A DNA stretch of 64,000 nt, from the NCBI RefSeq assembly GCF_008728515.1, contig NC_044981.1, positions 113,079,702-113,143,701 of the forward strand, given 5' to 3'. This document shows, piece by piece, positions 10,797-22,366 of the stretch. The notes below the pieces were generated by a model. It worked only from the letters and a program-made list of their open reading frames with translations, was not told the DNA's origin and ran no database searches. This DNA is from Papio anubis. Taxonomy: Eukaryota; Chordata; Mammalia; Primates; Cercopithecidae. The number at the start of each line of letters is the position of its first letter. Positions within the stretch are counted from its first letter, which is position 1. Made by a program: the position numbers and the translations under genes.

Positions 10797-12530
10797 TGTA
10801 GCGATATTTCAGCTCCCTGGTTAAATTTATTTCTAGGTATTTTGGGTTTTTTTTTTTTTAATTGTACATGGAATTACCTTCTTAATTTCTTTCTTGGCTA
10901 GATCATTATTGATATACAGGAACACTACTGATTTATGTGTGTTGATTTTGTGAACTGCAACTTTACTGAATTTATTTATTAAATCTAAGAGTTTTTTGGT
11001 GGAGTCTTTTAGCTTGCTCTACATATAAGATCATATCATCAACAAAGAGAGGTAGTTTGACTTCTTCTTTTCCAATTTGAATGCATTTTATTTCTTTCTC
11101 TTGCCTGATTCTTTTGGGTATGACTTCTAGTACTATGTTGAATAGGAGTGGTAAGTGTGGGCGTCCTTGTCTTGATCCAGTTCTTAGAAGAAAGGCTTTC
11201 AACTTTTTCTGAATTCAGTATAATGCTAGCTGTGGATTTGTTATATATGGCCTTTATTACTCTGAGGTATATTCCTTCTATGCCTAGTTTGTTGAGAGTT
11301 TTTCTGAAGAATGGATATCGAATTTTATTAAATGCTTTTTCTGCATCTATTGAGATGATCATATGGTTTTAGTCCTTCATTCTGTTGATGTGATGTATCA
11401 CATTTATTGATTTGTATATGTTGTACCATCTTTGCATTCCAGGTATAAATCACATTTGATCATGGTGTATTAATTTTTGATATAATGCTGATTTGATTTG
11501 CTAGTATTTTCTTCTATGGATTCATCAGGGATATTGACCTGTAGTTTCCTTTTTTCTTGTCCTTGTTTGGTTTGATATGAAGGTGACACTGGCCTCATAG
11601 AATTAGTTAGGGAGGGCTGGGCATGGTGGCTCACGCCAGTAATCCCAGCACTTTGGGAGGCTGAGGTGGGTGGATCACGAGGTCAAGCATTCGAGACCAG
11701 CCTGGCCAACATGGTGAAACCCCGTCTCTACTAAAAAATACAAAAATTAGCTGGACCTGGTGGTGCGCACGTGTAGTCCAAGCTACTCGGGAGGCTGAGG
11801 CAGGAAAATTGCTTGAACCCAGGATGTAGAGGTTGCAGTGAGCCGAAATCACGCCACTGCATTCCAGCCTGGGTGACAGAGTGAGACTCTGTCTCAAAAA
11901 ACAAAAAAAAAGAATTAGAGAGGATTCCCTCCTTTTCAGTTTTTTTGGAGTCATTTCAGGAGGATTGACATTAGTTCTACTTTGTACACTTGAGCAAATT
12001 TGAATGTGAATCCATCTGATCCTAGGCTTTATATTGTTGAGAGATTTTTATTACTGATTCAATCTTCTTACTCATTATTAGTCTATTCAGGTTTTCTGTT
12101 TCTTTCTGATTCAGTCTTGGTAGATTGTAGTGTCCAAGAATTTATACATTTCCTGTAGGTTTTCCAGTTTGTCAGCATATAGTCATAAAAGTCTCTGATA
12201 ATTTTTTTGTATTTCTGTGGCATCAATGGTAATATCTTCTTTCTCATTTTTGATTTTGTTTATTTGAGTATTCTTTTCTTTTCTTGGCTGGTCTAGATAA
12301 CAGTTTATCAATTTTGTTTATTTTTTTGAAGAACCGACTTTTTGTTTCATTGGTCCTTTGTAATTTTTTAGTCTTAAATTGATTTAGTTCTGCTCTGATC
12401 TTTATTTTTTCTTCTCATAATTTGGGAGTGTGATTTGTTCTTGCTTTTCTAGTTCCTTTAAGTGCATTATTAGGTTGTTTATTTTAAATCATTCTACTTT
12501 TTTTGTGTTTTTTATTGTCAATTACTTTAA
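10797..12530 (-). mobile_element. Older L1, continuation of 4690-6569
   Basis: Antisense ORF2 with RT region; the FVDD box is intact in the segment near 11030. Interrupted by an Alu at 11615-11911. Many stops. Confidence 0.85.
11615..11911 (+). repeat. Alu (AluS-like)
   Basis: Full-length Alu inserted in L1; flanked by agaattag on both sides. Confidence 0.93.
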
Positions 12531-12904
12531 AATTTTAAAATTTTAAAATTTTTAATTTTAATAGTTTGTGGCAAACAAGTGGTATTTGGTTACATGGATA
12601 AGTTCTTTGGTGCTGATTTCTGAACTTTTGGTACACCTATAATCTGAGCAGTGTACACTGTACCTAATTATAGTCTTTTATTCCTCACCCCATTTCAACC
12701 TTCCCCCTGAGTCCCCAAAGTCCACTGGGTCATTCTTATGCCTTTGCATCCACATAGCTTAGCTCCCGATTATAAGTGAAAACATACAATGTTTAGTTTT
12801 CCATTCCTGAGTTATTTCACTTAGAATAATGGTCTGCAACTCCTTCCAGGTTGCTGCAAATACTATTATTTTGTTTCTTTTTATGGTTGAGTAGTATTCT
12901 ATGG

Positions 12905-12935
12905 TATATATATATATTATATATATAATATATAT

Positions 12936-12968
<33 letters not shown>

Positions 12969-12969
12969 A
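12905..12969. repeat. (TA)n microsatellite
   Basis: About 65 bp of nearly pure TA dinucleotides within L1. Confidence 0.9.
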
Positions 12970-12973
12970 AACT

Positions 12974-12976
12974 TTC

Positions 12977-13008
<32 letters not shown>

Positions 13009-13589
13009 GAGTCAGAGTCTCTCTCTGTCACCCAGGCTAGAGTGCAGTGGCATGATCTCGGCTCACTGCGACCTCTGCCTCTTAGGTTCGAGCAATTCTC
13101 CTGCCTCAGCCTCGCAAGTAGCTGGGATTACAGGTGAGTGCCACCACACCCAGCTAATTTTTTTTTTTTTTGAGAGGGAGTCTCACTTTGTCACCCAGGC
13201 TGGAGTGCAGTGGCTTGATCTTGGCTCACTGCAAGCTCCGCCTCCCGGGTTCACGCCATTCTCCTGACTCAGCCTCCTGAGTACCTGGGACTACAGGCGC
13301 CCACCACTACACCCAGCTAATTTTTTGTATTTTTAGTAGAGATGGGGTTTTTCACCATGTTAGCCAGGATGGTCTCGATCTCCTGACCTTGTGATCCACC
13401 CACCTGGGCCTCCCAAAGTGCTGGGATTACAAGCGTGAGCCACTGCCCCCAGCCTAATTTTTGTATTTTTAATAGAGTTGGGGTTTCGCCATGTTGGTCA
13501 GGCTGGTCTCCAACTCCTGACCTCAGATGATCTGCCCGCCTCAGTTTCCCAAAGTGCCGCGATTATAGGCGTGAACCACTGCGCCTGGC
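12974..13589 (-). repeat. Outer Alu, split by a nested Alu
   Basis: Antisense Alu at 12974-13159, resuming at 13455-13589; preceded by a CTTTT-rich tail. Confidence 0.9.
13160..13454 (-). repeat. Nested Alu (AluY-like)
   Basis: Antisense Alu with gcaagctccgcctcccgggt, inserted in the central T-rich linker of the outer Alu and flanked by taattttt. Confidence 0.92.
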
Positions 13590-14634
13590 CACTGCCACAT
13601 TTTTTTTATCCACTCATTGATTGACGGACATTTGGGCTGGTTCCATAATTTTACAATTGTGAATTGTGCTGCTATAAACATGTGTGTGCAAGTCTCTTTT
13701 TCATGTAATGACTTCTTTTCATCTAGGTGGAAACCCAAAAGTGGGACTGCTGCATCAAAATGGTAGATCTACTTTTAGTTCTTTCAGGAATCTCCATAAT
13801 GTTTTCCATAGTGGTTGTACATTCCCGCCAGCAGTGTAGAAGTGTTCCCTTTTCACCGTATCCATGCCAATATCTTTTTTTTTTTTTAATTATGGCCATT
13901 CTTACAGGGGTAAAGTGGTATTGCATTGTGGTTTTGATTCTCATTTCCCTGATAGTTAGTGATGTTGAGCATTTTTTCATGTTTGTTGACCATTCATATA
14001 TCTTCTTTTGAGAATTGTCTATTCATGTCCTTAGCCTACTTTTCGATGAGAGTATTTGTTTTTTTCTTGCTGATTTGTTTGAGTTCATTGCAGATTCTGG
14101 ATATTAGTCCTTTGTTGGATGCACGGTTTGTGAAAATTTTTGTCCACTCTGTGGGTTGTCTGTTTACTGATTATTTCTTTTGCTGTGCAGAAACCTTTTA
14201 GTTTAATTAAGTCCCATCTATTTATCTTTTTTGTTGTTGTTGCATTTGCTTTTGGGTTCTTGGTCATGAAGTCTTTGCCTAAGCCAGTGTCTAGAAGAGT
14301 TTTTCTAATGTTATCTTCTAAAATTTTGATGGTTTCAGGTATTAGATTGAAGTCTTTGATACATCTTCAGTTGATTTTTAATAAGGTAGGACATGAGGAT
14401 TCAGTTTCATTCTTCTACATGTTGCTTGCCAATTATCCCAGCACCATTTGTATGGTATTCTTTCCCCACTTTATGTTTTTGTTTGCTTTGTTGAAGATCA
14501 GTTGGCTGTTAGTTTTATTTCTGGGTTCTCTATTATGTTCCATTGGTCTATTTGCCTATTTTTATACCAGTAACGTGCTGTTTTGGTGACTATAGCCTTA
14601 TAGTAGAGTTTGAAGTCAGGTAAAGAACAAAAAA

Positions 14635-14940
14635 GGTTGGGTGCAGTGGCTGATGCCTGTAATTCCAGCACTTTGGGAGGCCGAGGCAGGTGGATCACCT
14701 TAGGTTGGGAGTTCAAGACCAGCCTGACCAACAAGGAGAAACTCCATCTCTACTAAAAGTCAAAAAAATTAGCCGGGGGTAGTGACGCATGTCTGTAATC
14801 CCAGCTACTTGGGAGGCTGAGGCGGGAGAATCGCTTGAACCCGGGAGGTGGAGGTTGTGGTGAGCCGAGATTGCGCCATTGCACTCCAGCCCGGGCAACA
14901 ACAGCGAAACTCCATCTCAGAAACAAACAAACAAAAAAAA
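14635..14940 (+). repeat. Alu (AluS-like) in L1
   Basis: Full-length Alu, A-rich tail aaacaaacaaacaaaaaaaa; interrupts L1 ORF2. Confidence 0.92.
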
Positions 14941-15644
14941 TTGTTCTTTTTGCTTAGTCTCGCTTTGGCTATATGGGCTCTTTTTTGGTTCTATATGAAT
15001 TTTAGGATTGTTTTTTCTAGTTCTGTGAAGATGATGATGGTATTTTGATGGGAATTGCATTGAATTTGTAGATTGCTTTTGGCAGTATAGTCATTTTCAC
15101 AATACTGATTCTACCCATTCATGAGCATGGGATGTGTTTCCATTTGTTTGTGTCATCTGTGATTTCTTTCAGCAGTGTTTTGTAGTTTTCCTTGTACAGG
15201 TCTTTCATCTCCTAGATTAGGTATATTCCTAAGTATTTTATTATTTTTTTGCAGCTATTGTAAAAGTGATTGAGTTCTCAGTTTGATTCTCAGCTTGATT
15301 GCTGTTGGTGTATAACAGTGTTACTGATTTGTGTACATTGATTTTGTATCCTGAAACTTTACTGAATTCATGTATCAGATGTAGTAACTTTTTCGATGAG
15401 TCTTTAGGGTTTTCTAGGTATATGATCATATCATTAGCAACCTGCAACAATTTGACTTCTTCTTTACAGATTTGGATTCACTTTATTCCTCTTGTCTGAT
15501 CGCTCTGGCTAGGATTTCTAATACTGTGTTGAATAGAAGTGGTAAAAGTGGTCATCCTTGTCTTATTCCAGTTCTTAGGGGGAATGCTTTAAACTTTTCC
15601 CTGTTCAGTATAATGTTGGCTATGGGTTTATCATAGATGGTTGT

Positions 15645-15850
15645 TTTTCTGTTTGTTTGTTTTTTGTTTTTGAGATGGAGTCTCACTCTGCTGCCCAGAC
15701 TGGAGCACAGGGGCATGATATGGGTTCACTGCAACCTCTGCCTCCTGGGTTCCAGCAATTCTCCTGCCTCAGCCTCCCAAGTAGCTGGGATTATAGGCAT
15801 CCACCACCACACCTGACAAATTTTTGTATTTTTAGTGGAGTGGGGGACTT
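15645..15850 (-). repeat. Alu, truncated
   Basis: Antisense Alu that stops after tttttagtggag; abuts a sense-strand Alu fragment. Confidence 0.85.
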
Positions 15851-15862
15851 TAATACTAACCG

Positions 15863-15952
15863 AGGTTGAAGCAGCAGTGAGCCCTGATCATCCCACTGCA
15901 CTCCAGCCTGAACAGGAATGAGACCCTGTTCAAAAACTTTCTTTTTAAGAAA
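15863..15952 (+). repeat. Alu 3' fragment, opposite orientation
   Basis: Sense Alu end (cactgcactccagcctgaac), giving an inverted Alu arrangement with the preceding copy. Confidence 0.8.
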
Positions 15953-16146
15953 GAAAAAGAAAAGAAAACTGAAACCTTAGTTCAACCTAATTGCCTGATA
16001 CTGTGTATATAACTCATATAATCTTTCCCTAGTAGAATCCTAAATTACAAGACTAGAGATAGTATTAAAGAGTAATGTTTGATAACATTCTGTATATCCT
16101 TAAGATAAATTACAAATCCAAAGAAAAAAGAGAGGGTTTGGAAAAA
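15953..16146. other. Short unique tract
   Basis: No recognised family or gene. Confidence 0.4.
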
Positions 16147-16156
16147 ATCAAGCAAT

Positions 16157-16452
16157 TTTTTTTTTTTTTTTTTTTTTTTTGAGACAGAGTCTCACTCCAT
16201 TACCCAGGCTAGAGTGCAGTGGCATGATCTCAGCTCACTGCAACCTCCACCTCCTGGGTTGAAGCAATTCTTATACCTAAGCCTCCCCAGTGGCTGGAAT
16301 TACAGGCATATGCCACCACGCCCAGCTAATTTTTGTATTTTTAGTAGAAACGGAGTTTCACCATGTTGGCCAGGCTGGTCTCAAACTCCTGAGCTCAAGT
16401 GATCTGTCTGTCTTGGCCTCCCAAAGTGTTGGGATTACAGGCATGAGCCACT
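16157..16452 (-). repeat. Alu (AluS-like)
   Basis: Antisense, T24 tract; flanked by aatcaagcaa / aatcaagtaa. Confidence 0.93.
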
Positions 16453-16514
16453 AATCAAGTAATTTTTAAAGAAGAATTTGAACTATTCAAAGAGAATTAG
16501 AAAGTGACATAATA

Positions 16515-16654
16515 AGGCCGGGCGCGGTGGCTCAAGCCTGTAATCCCAGCACTTTGGGAGGCCGAGACGGGCGGATCACGAGGTCAGGAGATCGAGACCA
16601 TCCTGGCTAACACGGTGAAACCCCGTCTCTACTAAAAAAATACAAAAAAAAAAA
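16515..16654 (+). repeat. Left-monomer-only AluY-like insertion
   Basis: Only the first monomer up to the A-rich linker, flanked by a perfect 16-bp duplication agaaagtgacataata (16499-16514 and 16655-16670). Confidence 0.92.
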
Positions 16655-16692
16655 AGAAAGTGACATAATAAACATGAGGAATGATTTCACAT

Positions 16693-16776
16693 CAGTGCTT
16701 CCTATCACTTTTCTGTTGAATCCCAGTGTTCTCTCTTAGACAATCTTTTTGAAGTATGAATATCTACTTGCTATAT
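16693..16776. repeat. Inverted repeat, left arm (84 bp)
   Basis: Reverse complement of 17336-17419 with one mismatch. Confidence 0.95.
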
Positions 16777-16808
16777 GGTATGAAGTATGAATATCTACTT
16801 GCTATATG
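16751..16808. repeat. 27-bp tandem duplication (period 31)
   Basis: 16751-16777 and 16782-16808 are identical, separated by gtat. Confidence 0.95.
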
Positions 16809-16810
16809 AC

Positions 16811-16836
16811 CTATATGGTCACTAATGACCATATAG
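16811..16836. repeat. Perfect 11-bp-stem hairpin
   Basis: ctatatggtca / tgaccatatag around a ctaa loop, directly after the tandem duplication. Confidence 0.9.
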
Positions 16837-16840
16837 GGTA

Positions 16841-17264
16841 TTGCCAGATTGTTTTGAAGAATCAGACTCCGGTATAGGCATTTGTTTTTTAATTTTTAAT
16901 TTTTCAATCATCTCCCAACTCTGATAATTAAGGTATGGACATCTTAAACTCTAGATAGAATATCTTATTATTATTCAGTGTGTAATTTACACCATCTTTA
17001 AATTATGCTGTACTTAATTATATCCCTAAATATAAAATATTCTGCCGTCACAAGGAAAGTATCATTTCATTATATAGTTTATGTTTGTCATTATCTTATT
17101 GTCTCTAATGCTACAAATATTTAAATATGTTGAAGTGGTTTGTATAGTAGTTACATAGGTGAAAAGAAAGAGCTATATTATTTGCAATTCAACCAAATGT
17201 GAATGATAAGTTAGATTAAATCTTGAGAAAAGATTAGTACATTTTTGTTGCTTTCCAAACATTA
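16841..17264. other. AT-rich spacer of the inverted repeat
   Basis: No gene or confident repeat family. Confidence 0.4.
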
Positions 17265-17335
17265 ACATCAAGGAGAGGGTTCAAGATGCCTGAGTAAATG
17301 CAGCTAGTATACACCTCCTCTATGGAGAGGGACAA

Positions 17336-17419
17336 ATATAGCAAGTAGATATTCATACTTCAAAAAGATTGTTTAAGAGAGAACACTGGGATTCAACAGA
17401 AAAGTGATAGGAAGCACTG
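17336..17419. repeat. Inverted repeat, right arm (84 bp)
   Basis: Reverse complement of 16693-16776 with one mismatch; lies in the L1 5' UTR-like segment. Confidence 0.95.
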
Positions 17420-18562
17420 AAAGCAGGGAAAGAGGCAGCTTGCTCAGCCAGGATTGGATGAGAAGTGGGAGAAGCTTCCAAACACAGGGAAAGGGTAAGA
17501 GAAAAACCCTCAGAGCTTCCTACTTCTGCCATCACCTTTTATAACATAGCTGCAGAACCACTCAAGCCATGCAGGTCTCAAGTCTAACAGGAAGGTGCTT
17601 AGAGATTGCACAGAGACACAGCTTCAAAGAGCAAACTCATACAAAGTCCCAGAGGCATCCAAGGCCAGAGTAGCTTCAGCTTGGTGCCATTTTCAGAGCC
17701 TAGCCTCTGGGGATTTGTATCTTGCCCTGGGGCCAGGCTGATGCTGACATTGCTGCCACCGAGAGGGGAGGCCAGGCACTCCTATGCAACCCTAGGACAA
17801 ATCTCACCACTGCAGCTGCAGGCTGCTGTGGGCCAACGCCTGGGCAAACTGCACTGCCTACAGCTGCCTGCCTGCACTATTCCAGCTGAGACGGGTCCCA
17901 CCCTCCCTGAGGGCAGGCCCACAGCACAGCTGCCACTGCCCACACCTGAGCATTCTGCCTGTGGCCTGTGGACCACTCTGCCTCTACTTATCACAAAAAG
18001 CACCTAAATTCACTACCAGCGGGCCAGAGTACAAGTTGGCCAGCCCAGTACCATTCCTCCAGTACTCAAGCATGCTATCCAGGGACCTGAAAATCACCCA
18101 TCCCAATCTATGACCATTGACACCTGAATGGCCACTCCTGCGGGGGTCTAAGGTTGGGCTGACCCATCTTGCTGATACTTTCACAGCTGGCAGTGCTACC
18201 AGTGCAACTCAACCTGTCACAGCCCTCGCCAATACAAGCACAGACTGTTTGGGCCCCAGTGGGTTGCTCCACCACTGCTACTGCCATCAGTCATTTCCCA
18301 GCAGCTACCCACGAGCCCAAAACCTACCCAAACACCTGGATTGTCACTGTCGCTACCAGCATTTGAGCAAGCCACCTGGAGGCCCAAGAATTTGACCCAC
18401 TTAACACTGGTACCAGTACAAACAGCTCTGGGGCTGGCCTTGCTAGAAACCTAGACATCCAAATACAAGAAACTCAAAGAACACCAGGAAATTCAACACA
18501 AAAAGATCACCACCTAGGCACATAGTTATTAGGTTATCTAAAGTCAAGAAGAAGGAAAGAAT

Positions 18563-18871
18563 CTTTTTTTTTTTTTTTTTTTGAGACGGAGTCTCGCTCT
18601 GTCGCCCACGCTGGAGTGCAGTGGCGCGATCTCGGCTCACTGCAAGCTCCACCTCCCAGGCCCACGCCATTCTCCTGCCTCAGTCTCCCGAGTAGCTGGA
18701 ACCACAGGTGCCCGCCACTGTGCCTGGCTAATTTTTTGTATTTTTTTTTTTTTAGTACAGATGGGGTTTCACCGTGTTAGCCAGGATGGTCTCGATCTTC
18801 TGACCTTGTGATCCGCCTGCCTCGGCCTCCCAAAGTGCTGGGATTACAGGCGTGAGCCACCGCACCCAGCC
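18563..18871 (-). repeat. Alu (AluY-like)
   Basis: Antisense; flanked by an exact 16-bp duplication agaaggaaagaatctt (18550-18565 and 18872-18887). Confidence 0.95.
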
Positions 18872-19276
18872 AGAAGGAAAGAATCTTAAGAGCTGTGAGG
18901 CAAAAGCATCAGGTAACCTATAAAGGAAGACCTATCAGATTAACAACAGTTTCTCAGCAGAGACCCTATAACCTATATGGGATTGGGGTCTTATCTTTAG
19001 CTTCCTTAAACAAAACAATTATCAGCCAAGAATTTTGTATCCAGCAAACTAAGCTTCACAAACAAAGATACAGTCTATTTCAGACAAACAAATGCTGAGA
19101 GAATTTGCCACTACCAAGCCAGCAGAAACTCTACAAGCTAGAAGGGACTGGTGGCTCTTCTGGTCCCAGAAGCCTCCAAACTAACCCTGGGGAATGATTT
19201 AACTGTTTAGACCCCACATCATGTGGCAGGACTACTGTACTCTAGAGAAAGGCTTTGGCTAACAGATAGCTGACTC

Positions 19277-19350
19277 CTTAAATATCAGGCCCTGCTGTTA
19301 GAGGGTTCCCACATCCAATTAAAGACTTGTTCTAGCCTAAATCCAGCCAC
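19277..19350 (+). repeat. 74-bp direct repeat in ERV, copy 1
   Basis: Matches 19590-19663 with one mismatch. Confidence 0.95.
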
Positions 19351-19589
19351 CTTCCTCCCTGAGGAAACTGGGGAACCTGAACACAACTGTGAACAAGTCA
19401 TAGTACAAATCTATGCAGCCAGGGAGGAACTCAGGGAAACTCCCCTAGAGAATTCAGACTGGACCCTCTTCACAGATGGAGCTCTTTTATAGAACAAGGG
19501 ATCCGCAAGGCAGGATGCGCAGTAATCATTGACTACTTGCTCCAAGGAAGGAGGCAGCCATAATCCCCCTGGGAACATAACTCCATTGG

Positions 19590-19663
19590 CTTAAATATCA
19601 GGCCCTGTTGTTAGAGGGTTCCCACATCCAATTAAAGACTTGTTCTAGCCTAAATCCAGCCAC
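19590..19663 (+). repeat. 74-bp direct repeat in ERV, copy 2
   Basis: Copy of 19277-19350, followed by two tandem copies of tttgattctattgaa (19666-19695). Confidence 0.95.
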
Positions 19664-19865
19664 TATTTGATTCTATTGAATTTGATTCTATTGAAAGTGT
19701 CTCTCTTCCTCCAGGCACAAGCGCTCAATTAGCTGAGCTAATAGCTCTTACAAGAGCAATTGAATTAAGCACAGGAAAGGTAGCTAATATTTACGCTGAC
19801 TCCAAGTATGCTTTCCTAGTTCTCCATGCTCATGCGGCCATTTGGAAGGAAAGGAATTTTCTTTT

Positions 19866-20161
19866 CTGTTTTTTTTTTTTTGCGATGGACTTTTGCTTTT
19901 GTTGCTCATGCTGGAGTGCAGTGGCATGATCTCAGCTCACTATAACCTCTGCCTCCCAGGTTCAAACAATTCTCCTGCTTCAGCCTCCCAAGTAGCTGGG
20001 ATTACAGGCACCTGCCACCATGCCCGGCTAATTTTTGTATTTTTCATAGAGACAGAGTTTCACTATGTTGGCCAGGCTGGTCTCAAACTCCTGACCTCAT
20101 GATCCTCCTGCCTCAGACTCCCAAAGTGCTGGGATTACAGGCGTGAGCCACCATGCAGGGC
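19866..20161 (-). repeat. Alu in ERV
   Basis: Antisense; flanked by ggaaaggaattttct / ggaaaggcattttct. Confidence 0.93.
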
Positions 20162-20510
20162 CTGGAAAGGCATTTTCTTACCACCAATGGATCTCCTATA
20201 AAATATCACCAGGAAATTAATACATTACTATCCTCAGTTTTCCTTCCATGAGAAATTGTAGTAATACATTGTAGGGAACATCAAAAGGGAACAGATGAGG
20301 TAGCTGAAGGAAATAGATTAGCTGATCAGACAGCTAAGTCAGTGCCAAGAAAGCCTCAAGACATCAACACTTCAAACCCCTCTAGTCTGGGAAGGCTCCA
20401 TAAGAGGAATTAAACCTCAGTACTCCCCTACAGAAGTAGAATGGGCCACTTCTCGAGGGTATACATTTCTGCCCTCAGGATGGTGACAGTCGGAGGATGG
20501 CAAGCTCCAC

Positions 20511-21537
20511 TTGCCAGCCTCTAGCCAATGGAAAGTCCTTGAAGTCCTTCACCAAGCTTTTCACCTGGGAAAGGATAAGACATATCAATGTGCCCAGAGA
20601 TTGTTTTCAGGAGATAACTTACTAAAAACAGTTAAGGAGGTTGTTAATGCTTGTGAAGTCTGTCTTAAAAATAATCCTGAACAGGCGACTCCTTCCTCCT
20701 CAACCCCAAAGAATAGGAGGCTATCCAGGGGAAGACTGCCAAATAGACTTCACCCACATGCTGAAGACAAAGGGCATCCAGTACCTGCTGGTATGGGCAG
20801 ACACCTTCACTCACTGGGTAGAGGCATTCCCATGCCGCACAGAAAAAGCCTCTGAGGTAATAAAAGTGTTAGTTAATGAAATAACTCCCCGCTTTGGTCT
20901 ACCTAGGTATCTTCGAAGTGACAATGGACCCTCGTTTAAGGCAGCTGTCACACAAGGGGTCTCAAAAACACTTGGCATAGAATACCGTCTCCCCTGTGTT
21001 TGGAGATCCCATCCTCAGGAAAGGTAGAGAAAACTAATGACATGATCAAGAGACACCTCAGAAAATTATCCCAAGAAAATCACCTTCCTTGGATCACTCT
21101 TCTTCCTATGGCATTACTATGAATAAAAAACACCGCTTCAAAACTAGGTCTTAAGCCCTTTTGAGATGCTGTATGGACGACCTTTCTTTACCAATGATTT
21201 TCTATTAGATCAAGAAACCTCTGAGCTATTCAAACGTGTAACTTCTCTGTCTCACTTGCAACAGGTATTAGCACAATTAGCAAAGGCCCAACCCCAGGAA
21301 ACTGGGCCACCTCTATTTAACCCAGGAGATTTGGTACTGGTGAAGGCTCTCCCTTCTCTCTCTTCCACCCTAAGCCCAAGCTGGGAAGGGCTTTACACCA
21401 ATCTTTCAACTCCCTTGGCAATAAAAGTTACAGGAATCGACTTTTGGATACATCACACTCGAGTCAAAGCTGGAAAGCTGAGGGAGCAACCCGTGACAGC
21501 CCAGAGGAACGACCTGAATATCAATGCAAAGAAGTAG
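20511..21537 (+). pseudogene. ERV integrase remnant
   Basis: Three overlapping or adjacent frames (20511-20855, 20641-21027, 21166-21537) carry the His/Cys zinc-binding region, the first catalytic Asp in QIDFTH, the second in SDNGPSF, and the third acidic residue in GKVE near 21025. At least two frameshifts and a stop near 21120 separate them, so the enzyme is dead. Confidence 0.8.
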
Positions 21538-21775
21538 GAGACCGTAAGCTGAAAATCACAAAAGGTAAGTAATGGAGTAAGAACTACTCACCTTAGTCTC
21601 GCCTCTACCTCACCAAATCCTTTTTGCTGTTTCTACCTCTCCTTTTAAGCCAAATATTACTATATACTATAGCACCCTCACAGTGTAATATCGAACAGAG
21701 AATCTCAATTACTGTAGCATTTTGCTTAATTACTATCCTCACAGCAGGAATAATGGTTATTAACCAACAGTAAAT

Positions 21776-22051
21776 ATGAGCGTTTTACTATCACTGGGTC
21801 TGTTAGGACTTTTTATGGGACCTACTAATACATCACACCCTTTAGCTCCTACAATATCTGCCATGCTCCATTTCTGCAACAAGACTAATTGTTGGGTCTG
21901 TCCTAAGCGGTTTTCTCAGTTCAACAGCACTGAGGAAACTTACAATGACCTGGAATTCACAGTCTTAGGATTCCATTTGTTGGCTTTACTTTTAACCCTT
22001 AAAGACATATCAGGCATAAACGGAACATGGTATGAGAGCAGTTTCTTTCTT
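21776..22051 (+). pseudogene. ERV env 5' remnant
   Basis: A start codon followed by a hydrophobic leader and Cys/Asn-containing surface-subunit-like sequence of about 90 codons, then interrupted by an Alu. No transmembrane subunit or fusion region follows. Confidence 0.6.
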
Positions 22052-22352
22052 TCTTTTTTTTTTTTCCCTGGAAGACGGAGTCTTGCTCTGTCACTCAGGC
22101 TGGACTGCAGTGGCGCGATCCTGGCTCACTGCAACTTCCACCTTCCGTGTTCAAGCAATTCTGCCTCAGCCTCCCCAGCAGCTGGGATTACAAGCATGCG
22201 CTACCACACCCAGCTATTTTTTTTTATTTTTAATTAGAGACGGGGTTTCACCATGTTGGCCAGGCTGGTCTCGAACTCCTGACCTCAGGTGATCGGCCCA
22301 CCTCAGCCTCCCAAAGTGCTGGGATTACAGGCATGAGCCACCACGCCCAGCC
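22052..22352 (-). repeat. Alu ending the env remnant
   Basis: Antisense Alu, head-to-head with a sense Alu fragment 14 bp further on. Confidence 0.93.
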
Positions 22353-22366
22353 ATGAATATTGTGAT

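Larger units (their letters stand above)
12533..15640 (-). mobile_element. Old L1, third minus-strand copy
   Basis: Begins with an AT-rich 3' UTR next to the 5' end of the previous L1 and runs through ORF2 into RT. The RT box at about 15430 reads VAND in place of FADD. Interrupted by Alus at 12974-13589 and 14635-14940. Confidence 0.85.
17265..19145 (+). mobile_element. Old L1, 5' UTR and ORF1 region (sense)
   Basis: Starts with caagatgcctgag-type L1 5' UTR sequence. The right part matches the ORF1 C-terminal region (KGRPIRLT at about 18918; ccagcaaactaagcttcac near 19040; aaatgctgagaga). Interrupted by an Alu at 18563-18871. ORF2 is absent because the element joins ERV sequence at about 19150. 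Confidence 0.75.
19150..22051 (+). mobile_element. Class I (gammaretrovirus-like) ERV internal fragment, no LTRs
   Basis: Decayed pol-env sequence. RNase H motifs (TDGA near 19473; YADSKYAF near 19795) are followed by an integrase zinc-binding region (20540-20680), a DDE core (20740-21040) and an integrase C-terminal region (to 21537), then the start of an env-like frame at 21776. It is broken by stop codons, by frameshifts near 20700 and near 21000, by an Alu at 19866-20161 and by another that ends env. No LTR is visible at either side. Family not assigned. Confidence 0.82.

Noticed and set aside
17606..18395. Overlapping frames of 60-130 aa
   Set aside because: They lie in L1 5' UTR-like sequence, lack conserved motifs and overlap on both strands.
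20511..22237. Possible functional retroviral genes
   Set aside because: Frameshifts, stops, Alu insertions and absent LTRs show the ERV is dead.
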